Shown here: positions 49,487 to 60,634 of the stretch, piece after piece
How positions within the stretch are numbered: position 1 is the first letter of the stretch
How the letters are laid out: every line of letters starts with the position of its first letter
Assembly (NCBI GenBank): GCA_034429215.1
Contig: DAOUGI010000043.1
Location: forward strand, 1-64,000
DNA from: JAFGOG01 sp034429215
Lineage (GTDB): Bacteria > Chloroflexota > Anaerolineae > JAAYZQ01
Direction of reading: 5' to 3'
Length of the DNA: 64,000 nucleotides
The notes under the pieces: generated by a model
Seen by the model: only the letters and a program-made list of their open reading frames with translations
The model's database searches: none
Told to the model about the DNA's origin: nothing
Program-made: the position numbers and the translations under genes

Positions 49487-50764
49487 CTACGTGACCGGCA
49501 GGCGCTCCAGGGGGTAGTGGCGATAGCGTTTTTCCTCGACCACCTGCCGGGTCCGGTCGACGGCAGCCCACACGTCCGAAAAACTGACATAGAGCGGCGA
49601 CAGGCCCATCCGGATATTGTCCGGCTCGCGAAAGTCGGGCAGGACGGCCATCTCCTCGATCAGGGCGCGGTTGATGCGGTAGCCTTCCGGATGGCGGAGG
49701 CTGACGTGAGAGCCGCGGCGGGCCGGATCGCGGGGCGAGCCCAGCGCAAAGCCCAGTGGCGCCAGGACCGTGTCTGCCAGGTAGATCAGGTACGACGTCA
49801 GTTGCACCGACTTGAACCGGATCCGATCGATGCCCGCCTCGAGGATCAGGTCGAGGCCAGGCTCTATCGCCTGCAAAGACAGGATGGGGGGCGTGCCGAC
49901 CAGAAAACGGGTCACCCCCTCTGCCTGCTCATGGTGCAGGTCAAAGCTAAAGGGGGAGCGCCGGCCATACCAACCCCAGATGGGCGACAGCGCCGTGTCC
50001 TGCAGGTCGCGCCGGACGTAGAGAAAGGCCGGCGCGCCGGGCCCCCCGTTGAGATATTTGTAGGTGCAGCCTACGGCCATGTCCACGCCCCAGCGGTCAA
50101 GCTCGATCGGCACGACCCCGGCCGAGTGGCTCAAATCCCACAACACGAGCGCGCCGGCCTGGTGGGCCCGCTTGGTCACCGCGACGGCGTCGTATAGGTA
50201 GGCGCTCTTGAATGCCACCTGTGACAGGGTCACCAGCGCCGTGTGCTCGTCCATGGCATCGAACAGGGCCGGCTGATCGACGGTCATTCCGTCGGGCGAA
50301 GGGATCAGGTGGAGGTGATGCCGGCCGCCCAACAGCCGGACGCAGCTTTGCAGGACGTACAGATCGGTGGGAAAGTTCAACACGTCGCCGACGATCCGGT
50401 CGCGCTCTGGCCGCAGCGCCAGGGCGGCCATGGCCAGCTTGAACAGGTTGACCGACGTGGAATCGCTGACCAGAACCTGGCCCGGCCCGGCCCCGATCAA
50501 CTGCCCGATCTTGTCGCCGATGCGGGCCGGCGCCTCGTACCAGCCGGCGTTCCAGCTCCGGATCAGGCCCCGGCCCCATTCCTGTTCCACCGTGGCCCGC
50601 ACCCGTTCTGCGGTCTGCGCCGGCAGGCGGCCCAGCGAGTTGCCGTCTAGGTAGATCGGGTCTGCGTCGGTGGCGACAAAAGCGGCCCGGAAAGGGGCCA
50701 GCTCGTCCTGTTCGTCCAGGCGCCGGGCGAAATCAGATCCGGGCTCCATGCTCGTCTGTTCCAT
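49487..50764 (-). CDS. kynU: Kynureninase
   Basis: A 425-residue PLP enzyme that splits kynurenine to anthranilate and alanine. It shows IYLDGNSLGRLP, then ISDSTSVNLFK-type VLVSDSTSVNLFKL, WDLSHSAGVVPI and the PLP-lysine region GCTYKYLNGGPGAPAF. The C-terminus has RGSHVSLRHPEGYRI and IRMGLSPLYVSF. Its length is normal. AAGGGG precedes the start. It heads a run of membrane glycosyltransferase genes; no other kynurenine pathway gene is near, which is odd. Confidence 0.94.
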   Translation of the reverse strand: MEQTSMEPGSDFARRLDEQDELAPFRAAFVATDADPIYLDGNSLGRLPAQTAERVRATVEQEWGRGLIRSWNAGWYEAPARIGDKIGQLIGAGPGQVLVSDSTSVNLFKLAMAALALRPERDRIVGDVLNFPTDLYVLQSCVRLLGGRHHLHLIPSPDGMTVDQPALFDAMDEHTALVTLSQVAFKSAYLYDAVAVTKRAHQAGALVLWDLSHSAGVVPIELDRWGVDMAVGCTYKYLNGGPGAPAFLYVRRDLQDTALSPIWGWYGRRSPFSFDLHHEQAEGVTRFLVGTPPILSLQAIEPGLDLILEAGIDRIRFKSVQLTSYLIYLADTVLAPLGFALGSPRDPARRGSHVSLRHPEGYRINRALIEEMAVLPDFREPDNIRMGLSPLYVSFSDVWAAVDRTRQVVEEKRYRHYPLERLPVT

Positions 50765-50836
50765 CGGTTCCCCTTACTCGGTCCTCCCACGGCAGTATAC
50801 CACACTTGCGCCGCTTTGTGAATCTGGTTGGTGGAT

Positions 50837-50865
50837 TTGACAGCCGGAAAGGAGCGTGGTATAAG
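50837..50865 (+). promoter_or_regulatory. Promoter of the second ferredoxin gene
   Basis: TTGACA (50837-50842) and TATAAG (50860-50865) with a 17-nt spacer, facing away from kynU. Confidence 0.7.
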
Positions 50866-50922
50866 GCTGCGAGTACACCTCCTGGGGGTATGTAGCCTGG
50901 GAAAAAGGGGCCGGAGAAACGG

Positions 50923-51150
50923 ATGTCGGGAGTCGATACTACCAAGGCGCAGGTCACGGCCGTTCCGCTGGTGCGGGACGAGCTGTGCCGCGCCTGCCTC
51001 AAGTGCGTGGCGCGAAAGGCCTGCCGCACCAAGGCCATCGTCCGCATCGACCGTGGGGAGCCGGCATTTATCGATCCCAGCCGCTGTTACGGCTGCCGGG
51101 CGTGCGTCCCTGCCTGCCCCTTTGGGGCCATTGTCGTTAATGGTTCCTAA
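50923..51150 (+). CDS. 4Fe-4S ferredoxin-type protein
   Basis: A 75-residue protein. The first set of cysteines is CRACLKCVARKAC and the second CYGCRACVPACP. The first set has a longer gap before its fourth Cys than a classical ferredoxin. The N-terminal 16 residues are a short extension. GGAG lies 7 nt before ATG 50923. It is monocistronic. The redox partner is unknown. Confidence 0.85.
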   Translation: MSGVDTTKAQVTAVPLVRDELCRACLKCVARKACRTKAIVRIDRGEPAFIDPSRCYGCRACVPACPFGAIVVNGS

Positions 51151-51168
51151 ATCGCGCTAACATAAAAA

Positions 51169-51189
51169 GGGCGGGTCATAGACCCGCCC
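51169..51189. terminator. Terminator between ferredoxin and gdhA
   Basis: GGGCGGGTC (51169-51177) and GACCCGCCC (51181-51189) with loop ATA. An A5 run precedes it, so it terminates best on the minus strand (gdhA). A second G+C stem GGGGGCAGG / CCTGCCCC follows near 51209-51234. Confidence 0.75.
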
Positions 51190-51248
51190 CCATCCGTTCT
51201 GTGCTTCCGGGGGCAGGTCCGCAGCCTGCCCCTGGGTGTTTCGTCGAA

Positions 51249-52535
51249 CTAGACCCAACCGCGCATCCTCATCGCTTTGACTACAGAGTCGATCGCAACC
51301 ATGTACGCGGCGTTGCGCGTGTAGACCTTGCGATCCAGAGCCATCTGCAGCACGCGGTGGAAGGCATTGGTCATTTTCTCGCTCAGCTTCTGGTTGACCT
51401 CGGCTTCGCTCCAGTAAAAGTTCATGTCGTTCTGCACGCCCTCAAAGTAGGAGCAGACCACGCCGGCGGCGTTGCACAAAAAGTCGGGAATGACAAAGAT
51501 GTCGCTCTTTTTGAGCACTTCGTCCGCTTCTGGCGTGGTTGGACCGTTAGCCGCCTCGGCCAGTATCTTGACCCGTGGATGAATCTTGCCCACCGTGTCT
51601 CCGGTGATAAACCCTTCACCGGCGGCGGGGATCAATACGTCCACCTCCTTGGTAAGCCAGGCGTTGCCATCCTCGACCTTGTAGCCGGCCTTCGCCGCAG
51701 CTTTCTTATCCACGGTGCCGTAGGGGTCGGTGATGCTCTGCAGGAAATGCGGGTCAATGCCGTCTTGCTTGCTAAAGGTGTAGGAACAGCGGTCCTCGCG
51801 ATCCCAGCAGGAGACACACAGAACTTTGCCCTCCAGCATCTCGATAAAGTTGATCGCCGCGAACTGGCCCACGTTGCCAAAGCCCTGGATAGAAGCGGTG
51901 CAGGCCTTTGGATCGAGCCCAAGGTGCTTGAGCGCCTCGCGGACGGTGACGATGACGCCAAAGCCGGTAGCTGCCGTGCGGCCCAGCGACCCACCGCCGC
52001 CGACCGGTTTGCCGGTGATGACGCCCGGGACATACTCGCCCTTCAGCTTGGAGTATTCGTCCACCATCCAGCCCATCATCTGGGCGTTCGTGCCTACGTC
52101 GGGGGCCGGCACGTCCTGCCGTGGGCCGATATTTCTCCATATCTGGCCGATATAGCCCCTGCAGAGTCGCTCCTTCTCGCCGGTAGATAGAGCCGCCGGA
52201 TCGACAACGATGCCCCCCTTGGCCCCACCAAGCGGGATGTCGGCCACGGCGCACTTCCAGGTCATCCACATGGACAGGGCCCGCACGGTGTCAAGCGTCT
52301 CATTGGCCGCAAAGCGCAGGCCGCCCTTGTTGGGCCCCCGTGCGTCGTTGTGCTGCACGCGGAACCCCTCAAAGACCCGCAGGCTCCCGTCATCCATGCG
52401 GACGGGAATGCGGAAGACAAACTCGCGCAGCGGCCAGCGCAGAATTGAGCGTATCTCTTCTGACAGGTCTAGCTGCTCCGCTACCTCGTCGAACTGGGCT
52501 TGAGCCATCTTGAATGCATTCAATTCTTTTGTCAT
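51249..52535 (-). CDS. gdhA: Glutamate dehydrogenase
   Basis: A 428-residue Glu/Leu/Phe/Val dehydrogenase that interconverts glutamate and 2-oxoglutarate plus ammonia. Substrate-site block GPNKGGLRFAANETLDTV; catalytic region ADIPLGGAKGGIVVDP (the conserved Lys is in GGAKGG); NAD(P) site QGFGNVGQFAA. Length and the hexameric-type core fit the GDH family. Start ATG 52535 has AGAAGG 9-12 nt upstream. It is single and has a long leader of over 100 nt. Confidence 0.95.
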   Translation of the reverse strand: MTKELNAFKMAQAQFDEVAEQLDLSEEIRSILRWPLREFVFRIPVRMDDGSLRVFEGFRVQHNDARGPNKGGLRFAANETLDTVRALSMWMTWKCAVADIPLGGAKGGIVVDPAALSTGEKERLCRGYIGQIWRNIGPRQDVPAPDVGTNAQMMGWMVDEYSKLKGEYVPGVITGKPVGGGGSLGRTAATGFGVIVTVREALKHLGLDPKACTASIQGFGNVGQFAAINFIEMLEGKVLCVSCWDREDRCSYTFSKQDGIDPHFLQSITDPYGTVDKKAAAKAGYKVEDGNAWLTKEVDVLIPAAGEGFITGDTVGKIHPRVKILAEAANGPTTPEADEVLKKSDIFVIPDFLCNAAGVVCSYFEGVQNDMNFYWSEAEVNQKLSEKMTNAFHRVLQMALDRKVYTRNAAYMVAIDSVVKAMRMRGWV

Positions 52536-52671
52536 CTGACTTTTACCTTCTGTTAGTTGTATTTGTGCAGTGCAGGGTTACCACGTGGCGCGCACTCCAG
52601 CAGGCGGGCTCTTTGCTCAGGAAAGGCCAGGGGCCCCGAGACTAGCCGCTCAGCTTCGCTTCGCATCCCCG

Positions 52672-52700
52672 GGTATATCTCACAAAAAGAAACCTGTCAA
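52672..52700 (-). promoter_or_regulatory. Promoter of gdhA
   Basis: Minus strand TTGACA (52695-52700) and TATACC (52672-52677) with a 17-nt spacer. A TATAAT-like box also lies at about 52717-52722. Confidence 0.65.
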
Positions 52701-52832
52701 AGCTCCTTACTGTAGATTATAACACGGCTACAGACCTTGCGCAAATCTTGGGGCCTGTGAGAACGGCATGAAATGCTCGCTGGCCATTGCCAAGCTCCAA
52801 GATCCGGACTTATGACAGCTATCCGGTCAGGT

Positions 52833-52861
52833 TTGCCTTCTGAAAAAAAAGGCGGTATAAT
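52833..52861 (+). promoter_or_regulatory. Promoter of rpsA
   Basis: TTGCCT (52833-52838) and TATAAT (52856-52861) with a 17-nt spacer. The leader is about 70 nt. Confidence 0.7.
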
Positions 52862-52936
52862 GGCAGGGTGTGCCGGTGGAGCGGCGCAATCCCGTCTCTA
52901 TCGTTCGCATAATCGATGTGGGGGTCGTTCGTTTTT

Positions 52937-54268
52937 ATGGAGGAGAAGCAGATCAGCGATACAGAGCTCGTGGAAGGAGGGGACGTCCAACAGAGTGCTG
53001 AAGACCAGTCGATGAGCAGTCTAATGGAAGAATCCTTCAGCTTTCGCCGGCTGAAAGCAGGTGACATCGTCGATGGCACCATTGTCAGTGTCAGCCCAAC
53101 TGAGGTCTTGGTGGACGTGGGGGCCAAATCAGAGGGGGTCGTGTCCAGCCAGGAGCTGGAACGGCTGGGACACCAGGGTTTAGAGGGCCTGCATGTTGGC
53201 GATCAGTTGCCGGTCTTTGTGGTCAGGCCGGAGGATCAGGACGGAAATATTATCCTGTCGCTCCGGCGGGCCGAAGAGGAAAGCGATTGGCGCACCGCTC
53301 AGAAGCTATTTGAGACGGGGGAGCCGTTCGAGAGCCAGGTGGCCGGTTTCAACAAGGGTGGTCTGATCGTCCGGCTGGGCAAGCTGCGGGGTTTTGTCCC
53401 GGCGTCGCAGCTGATCCCAGAGCACCAGGGCAGCAATAGCCAGGAGCCGGAGGAGCGTTGGGCGCGGCTGGTGGGGACCAAGACTCAGGTCAAGGTCATC
53501 GAATTGAACCGCAAGCGCAAGCGCCTGATCTTTTCCGAGCGGGCGGCGATCCGGCAATGGCGCGATACCCGGAAGGACAAGCTGCTGGAAGAGCTGCGCG
53601 AAGGCCAGGTGTTGAGCGGCAGGGTGAGCAGCCTGTCCGATTTCGGCGCCTTTGTAGATCTGGGCGGCGCCGACGGGTTGATCCACCTGTCGGAGCTGTC
53701 GTGGAACCGGGCAGCCAGGCCCCAGGATGTGCTGAAAGTTGGCCAGACGGTTGAGGTCTATGTTTTGGGTGTAGACCGCGACACGAAGCGGATCGCGCTC
53801 AGCCTTAAGCGCTTGGAGGCAGAGCCGTGGACCACAGTTGAAAGCCGCTATTACGTCGGCCAACTGGTGGAAGGCAAAGTCACCAAGCTATCCAGCTTTG
53901 GGGCTTTTGCCCTGGTGGACGACGAAATCGAAGGGCTGATTCACATCTCGGAGCTCAGCACCCAGCGGATCAACCATCCCAAGGAAGCAGTGCACGAGGG
54001 CGAAAAGTATGTGATGCGCATCATCCGCATCGACTCGACGCGGCGGCGCATGGGATTGAGCTTGAGGCGCGTCACCGACCCGCAGTATGCGGATCTAGAC
54101 TGGCAGGCCGAGCTGGGCGCTGACGATTCCTCCGGCGAGCCTTCTGACTCGGATCTCCCTGAAGAGGTCGAGCCCGAGGTCGAGGCGGCAGACGTCTTGG
54201 ACGAAGAGGGTGACCTGCTTGAGGTAGAGGAACCCTTGACCGAGCAGGACGAGGAGGAAGAGGCTTAG
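52937..54268 (+). CDS. rpsA: 30S ribosomal protein S1
   Basis: A 443-residue protein with four S1/OB domains at about 35-105, 120-195, 215-285 and 300-372. Typical strands are GDIVDGTIVSVSPTEVLVDVG, GQVLSGRVSSLSDFGAFVDLG and GQLVEGKVTKLSSFGAFALV. The tail after about 390 is strongly acidic (ends EEEEEA). Four domains fit the short S1 of many non-proteobacterial lineages. ATG 52937 has only a moderate GGGG upstream; the frame also allows GTG 52916. S1 binds mRNA leaders at translation initiation. Confidence 0.93.
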   Translation: MEEKQISDTELVEGGDVQQSAEDQSMSSLMEESFSFRRLKAGDIVDGTIVSVSPTEVLVDVGAKSEGVVSSQELERLGHQGLEGLHVGDQLPVFVVRPEDQDGNIILSLRRAEEESDWRTAQKLFETGEPFESQVAGFNKGGLIVRLGKLRGFVPASQLIPEHQGSNSQEPEERWARLVGTKTQVKVIELNRKRKRLIFSERAAIRQWRDTRKDKLLEELREGQVLSGRVSSLSDFGAFVDLGGADGLIHLSELSWNRAARPQDVLKVGQTVEVYVLGVDRDTKRIALSLKRLEAEPWTTVESRYYVGQLVEGKVTKLSSFGAFALVDDEIEGLIHISELSTQRINHPKEAVHEGEKYVMRIIRIDSTRRRMGLSLRRVTDPQYADLDWQAELGADDSSGEPSDSDLPEEVEPEVEAADVLDEEGDLLEVEEPLTEQDEEEEA

Positions 54269-54428
54269 GCCGGGCTGCCTGCCGCAGCCACGAACAGCCC
54301 TGCTCGTCCGAGCTGTAATTGCGTGACGATGGTTGCGGGTCACCCTGTTTGCCGACAGGGGTTGGCCTTAGCCGTGGGTTTGCGTGGCGGTCCGGGTTGA
54401 GTCTTGGGGGTTGCCGATCTGCATTGAG

Positions 54429-54459
54429 CGGGGCTCACCTGGGTTCGGGTGATGCCCCG
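54429..54459 (+). terminator. Terminator after rpsA
   Basis: CGGGGCTCACC pairs with GGTGATGCCCCG (one bulge), loop TGGGTTC, followed by TTTCCTGTTTT. Confidence 0.7.
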
Positions 54460-54545
54460 TTTCCTGTTTTGTAACAGGGCTTACCCACTGCAAGACGGGG
54501 CCGGTGTATAATTGTTTAGACTGATGCTAGCAAGGGGATGGCTCT

Positions 54546-57035
<2,490 letters not shown>

Positions 57036-57055
57036 CTGCATAAGATGTCAAGTCT

Positions 57056-57090
57056 GATTGGAAGAACGGCAGCCCGTTCTTCCAATCTTT
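57056..57090 (+). terminator. Hairpin between clpC and radA
   Basis: A 14-bp stem GATTGGAAGAACGG and complement, loop CAGC-like, followed by TTT. The short U run suggests partial termination, so clpC levels may exceed radA. Confidence 0.65.
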
Positions 57091-57112
57091 CATTTCTTGT
57101 GGAGGAGCCGAC

Positions 57113-58477
57113 ATGGCCAAAATGCGGGTTCAATATGTCTGCCAGTCATGTGGTGCCACGTCCATGAAGTGGGCCGGCCGGTGCAATTCTTGTGGTGAAT
57201 GGAACACGCTGCTCGAAACGGTCGTCGAGGCGCGGCCGAGCCGGGCGGTGAAAGCATCCCTGGCGCCGACCAGCCAGCCCCAACGGTTACCAGATATCCA
57301 GGCCGACCAGTTCCATCGCCTGCCGGTTGGTTTTGACGAGCTGGCGCGGGTGTTGGGAGGGGGTATCGTGCCGGGATCGGTGGTGCTGATCGGCGGCGAC
57401 CCGGGCATCGGCAAGAGCACGCTGCTGCTGCAGGCTTCAGCGCAACTGGCAGCCGACGGCGGGCCGGTGCTGTATGTTTCAGCCGAGGAATCGGTGCAGC
57501 AGATCAAAATGCGCGCCGACCGGCTGGGCCTGGCGCAGCCCAACCTGTACGTCGTGTCAGAGGTGTCGCTCGACCAGATCGTGGCCGACATCGAGCAGAT
57601 CAACCCCCGCCTGGTGGTGGTCGATTCGATCCAGGCCATTTCATCGGAAGAGCTCGAATCGGCGGCCGGGAGCGTAAGCCAGGTCAAAGAGTGCGCCACG
57701 GTGCTGCTGCGCCTGGCCAAAACCAACGGTATCCCGATCTTCCTGGTCGGTCACGTCACCAAAGCCGGCGCCATTGCCGGGCCGCGGGTGCTCGAGCACA
57801 TTGTCGATGCCGTGCTCTACCTGGAAGGTGAGCGGTTTCACGCCTACCGCCTGCTGCGAAGCGTCAAGAACCGGTTCGGTTCGACGCACGAAGTGGGCGT
57901 GTTTGAGATGGGCGAGCAGGGACTGGTGGAGGTCACCAACCCCTCAGAGGCGTTCCTGGCAGAGCGCCTGCCTGATGCCACCGGCTCGGTAATCGCGGTG
58001 ACCATGGAAGGCACCCGGCCGCTGCTGGTTGAGATCCAGGCGCTGGCCAGCACGACCAGCTTTGGCCTGCCGCGCCGGACGGCCAACGGGGTAGATATCA
58101 ATCGCCTGCTCTTGTTGGTGGCGGTGCTGAACAAGAGGGTGGGGCTGCGCCTGTTCGATCAGGACCTGTTTGTCAATGTGATCGGCGGGCTCAAGATCAA
58201 CGAGCCGGCGGCCGACCTGGCAGTGGCTGCGGCGATCGCTTCGAGCTTTCAGAACGTATCGCTGCCGGGCGACCTGGCGGTAATGGGCGAAGTGGGGCTG
58301 TCAGGCGAGCTGCGAACGGTGAGCCATCTTGGTCGGCGGCTCAATGAGGCGGCCAAACTGGGATTCAAGCGCTGCATCGTACCGGCCACCCATCACCGCG
58401 CTCTGGATCTGCCGGATGGATTGACCGTAATCCCCGCGCGTTCGCTATCTGAAGCGCTGGCATGCATCATGGGGTAA
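57113..58477 (+). CDS. radA: DNA repair protein RadA/Sms
   Basis: A 454-residue RecA-like protein. N-terminal zinc finger CQSCGATSMKWAGRCNSCGEW; Walker A GGDPGIGKSTLLLQ; the RadA motif KNRFGSTHEVGVFEM; C-terminal Lon-like domain (LPGDLAVMGEVGLSGELR). It processes branched recombination intermediates. GGAGG lies 6 nt upstream of ATG. It follows clpC as in many Gram-positive genomes. Confidence 0.96.
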   Translation: MAKMRVQYVCQSCGATSMKWAGRCNSCGEWNTLLETVVEARPSRAVKASLAPTSQPQRLPDIQADQFHRLPVGFDELARVLGGGIVPGSVVLIGGDPGIGKSTLLLQASAQLAADGGPVLYVSAEESVQQIKMRADRLGLAQPNLYVVSEVSLDQIVADIEQINPRLVVVDSIQAISSEELESAAGSVSQVKECATVLLRLAKTNGIPIFLVGHVTKAGAIAGPRVLEHIVDAVLYLEGERFHAYRLLRSVKNRFGSTHEVGVFEMGEQGLVEVTNPSEAFLAERLPDATGSVIAVTMEGTRPLLVEIQALASTTSFGLPRRTANGVDINRLLLLVAVLNKRVGLRLFDQDLFVNVIGGLKINEPAADLAVAAAIASSFQNVSLPGDLAVMGEVGLSGELRTVSHLGRRLNEAAKLGFKRCIVPATHHRALDLPDGLTVIPARSLSEALACIMG

Positions 58478-58528
58478 GCCGGTTTGTCTCGGTAGGTAGG
58501 GTCGTCCTCCGGACGGCAATCCGCCGCG

Positions 58529-58557
58529 TTGACAATTATCGGAGAATGTGCTAATAT
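58529..58557 (+). promoter_or_regulatory. Promoter of the yacL-like operon
   Basis: TTGACA (58529-58534) and TAATAT (58552-58557) with a 17-nt spacer. The leader of about 155 nt holds no evident gene. Confidence 0.7.
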
Positions 58558-58720
58558 ACAGTTATCATGCAGTTTGTTTGCTTCTTTAGGCTACGGTGCA
58601 GCCGGATGTGCTCCTCACCGAGGGGCAGCGGCCGGTCCAGAGTAGAAAGGCAGAAACGGAGGCGACTATGTAACTTTTGATCAGTAGGTGAGCAAATGAA
58701 TACTATGGAGGTGGAGAACG

Positions 58721-59779
58721 ATGCTTTTAGAACTTATACTACGTTTATTCGGCATGATTCTCCTGGGAGTGGCTGGATGGCAGTTGGGCGAATACCTGGC
58801 TGGCAATGCACCGGCAGAGTACTATCTCCGCTACGTTGTGGTGCTCATGTTGGCCGGGGTGGCTCTGGGTGGACTCATCACACCTTGGCTCACGATCAAG
58901 CCCATGCAATTCATCCGGCGCAAGATCCGGCAGTTGCCCGCTCAGGAGCTCTTTGCCGTCATCATCGGATTGATCGTTGGGTTGATCATCGCCGCACTGC
59001 TGGCGCCGGTTCTGTCCAACCTTCCGTCACCCTTCGGGGAGTTTATGCCCTTTGTCGCCGCTGTGCTCTTTGGTTGGCTGGGCATGGCGGTCATGATCAT
59101 GCGCGAAAAGGATATCCTTGCGCTCGTCGGCACCCGGTTCTCTGGTGAGGCTCCGGCAGCAGGCGACGACAAGCCCGTCCTGCTGGACACCAGCGTGATT
59201 ATCGACGGGCGGATTGCCGACATCACTCAGACCGGCTTTATCTCAGGCACGATCTTGGTGCCCCGCTTTGTGTTGAACGAGCTGCAGCACATCGCTGATT
59301 CGCCCGATCAGCTGCGCCGGAACCGCGGGCGGCGGGGCCTGGACATGCTGAATCGGCTCAAAGCAGAGTCGGTGATGCCGGTGCGGATTACAGACATGGA
59401 GGTCGAAGGCGGCCACGACGTAGACGACAAGCTGATCATGCTGGCCAAGAATCTGCGCTGCCCGATCGTAACCAACGACTATAATCTGAACCGCGTGGCC
59501 CAGTTGCAGGGTGTGCCGGTGCTGAACATCAACGAGCTGGCCAATGCTATCAAGTCGGTGTTGCTGCCCGGCGAAACGATCGAAGTCAAAGTCATTCAAG
59601 ATGGCAAAGAGTTCGGGCAGGGCGTGGGCTATCTGGATGATGGCACGATGATCGTGATAGAAGACGGCCGTGCATACATTGGCCAGACGATCCCGGTGGT
59701 AGTCAAGAAGGTCCTGCAAAAGGCTGAAGGCCGGCTGGTGTTCGCCCAACCGGAGGAGATGCTGGGTAATAGCACATGA
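58721..59779 (+). CDS. PIN/TRAM domain membrane protein (YacL-like)
   Basis: A 352-residue protein. About four hydrophobic segments (1-130) are followed by a PIN nuclease domain (PVLLDTSVIIDGRIADI, DDKLIMLAKN, IVTNDYNLNRVA, acidic residues conserved) and a C-terminal TRAM domain (GEFGQGVGYLDDGTMIVIEDG-like). Such proteins are predicted membrane-linked RNases. GGAGGTGG lies upstream. The stop overlaps the next gene as ATGA. Its place after radA matches yacL in Bacillus-type clusters. Confidence 0.9.
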   Translation: MLLELILRLFGMILLGVAGWQLGEYLAGNAPAEYYLRYVVVLMLAGVALGGLITPWLTIKPMQFIRRKIRQLPAQELFAVIIGLIVGLIIAALLAPVLSNLPSPFGEFMPFVAAVLFGWLGMAVMIMREKDILALVGTRFSGEAPAAGDDKPVLLDTSVIIDGRIADITQTGFISGTILVPRFVLNELQHIADSPDQLRRNRGRRGLDMLNRLKAESVMPVRITDMEVEGGHDVDDKLIMLAKNLRCPIVTNDYNLNRVAQLQGVPVLNINELANAIKSVLLPGETIEVKVIQDGKEFGQGVGYLDDGTMIVIEDGRAYIGQTIPVVVKKVLQKAEGRLVFAQPEEMLGNST

Positions 59780-60489
59780 CTGTAATAACCCTTTCCCGTC
59801 AGCTCGGCAGCGGTGGCAGAGAGATCGCGGGCGAAGTGGCCCGCGCCTTGAGCCTGCGTCTGATCGATGCCGAGACGATCAATCGAGCGGCGCAGCAGGC
59901 CGGGGTGCCACAACGCGCCCTGGCCGAGCTGGAGCACGAAGGCGGCCACAGCCTGGCCGGCCGCGTGCTCAAGGCCTTGCAGACCATGCCCGCCCTGGCG
60001 CCGGGCGGTGAGATGGGCTCGGCCCAGGCCGAGTCGCCCAGCGTGACGTTGCCCTTCGTCGGACTGTTTTCGCCCACCGTGTCGCCGCTCAGCGCTTCCC
60101 TGGAGGGGTATGTGCGTGTGGTCGGGTTGGTGGTCAAAGGGCTGGCCAAGGAGGGCAACGTGCTGGTTGTAGGGCGGGGCAGCCAGGTCCTGCTAAAGAA
60201 GCATCCGGGCGCCCTTCATGTGCAGACCGTGGCGCCTGTGCCTGACCGGGTCAAAGCCGTCATGGTTCACTATCAGCTCGACAAAAAGGCCGCCGAGAGC
60301 CGGGTGCGGGCCAGCGACCGCGACCGCGCCGACTATCTGCGCCGCTATCACGGCGTCAATTGGATGGAGCCTACTCTGTATCACCTGATCGTCAACACCG
60401 GGCGCATCCCGCTGCCGGCGGCGGTGGACCTGATTGTCTGGGCTGCCCGGTCAATGGCGTCGGCGGGCGACAAGACCTCTGGAGGTTAA
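59776..60489 (+). CDS. Cytidylate kinase-like family protein
   Basis: A 237-residue protein of the cytidylate-kinase-like family. P-loop TLSRQLGSGGREIA at about 5-18; VVGRGSQVLLKKHPGALHV and RVRASDRDRADYLRRYHGVNW resemble the CMP kinase LID region. The substrate is uncertain. It overlaps yacL by 4 nt. It takes the position that ispD/ispF hold in Bacillus clusters. Confidence 0.82.
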   Translation: MTVITLSRQLGSGGREIAGEVARALSLRLIDAETINRAAQQAGVPQRALAELEHEGGHSLAGRVLKALQTMPALAPGGEMGSAQAESPSVTLPFVGLFSPTVSPLSASLEGYVRVVGLVVKGLAKEGNVLVVGRGSQVLLKKHPGALHVQTVAPVPDRVKAVMVHYQLDKKAAESRVRASDRDRADYLRRYHGVNWMEPTLYHLIVNTGRIPLPAAVDLIVWAARSMASAGDKTSGG

Positions 60490-60530
60490 ACCTTGCTTTC
60501 TCGTGGAATCTGGACCTGCATCTGTATAAT

Positions 60531-60580
60531 GGGACACAAGGTGCGCCGCGCCGATGGCTGACGGCGGCGCCCGGTGTCCC
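60531..60580 (+). promoter_or_regulatory. Structured leader of cysS
   Basis: GGGACAC (60531-60537) pairs with GTGTCCC (60574-60580), and GCGCCGC with GCGGCGC inside. It directly follows a TATAAT (60525-60530). There is no T-box signature and no U run after it, so its role is open. Confidence 0.45.
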
Positions 60581-60634
60581 GCCCGGCATTGCCACGCAAC
60601 ACAGTCCAAATTTCACAGAAAGGGGTAAGCCACA

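Larger units (their letters stand above)
52536..52936. other. Gene-free divergent region between gdhA and rpsA
   Basis: It holds the gdhA promoter, a leader of about 130 nt with G+C-rich pairing (GGGGCCCC near 52632), and the rpsA promoter. No gene is seen. The gdhA leader does not resemble a riboswitch I know. Confidence 0.6.
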
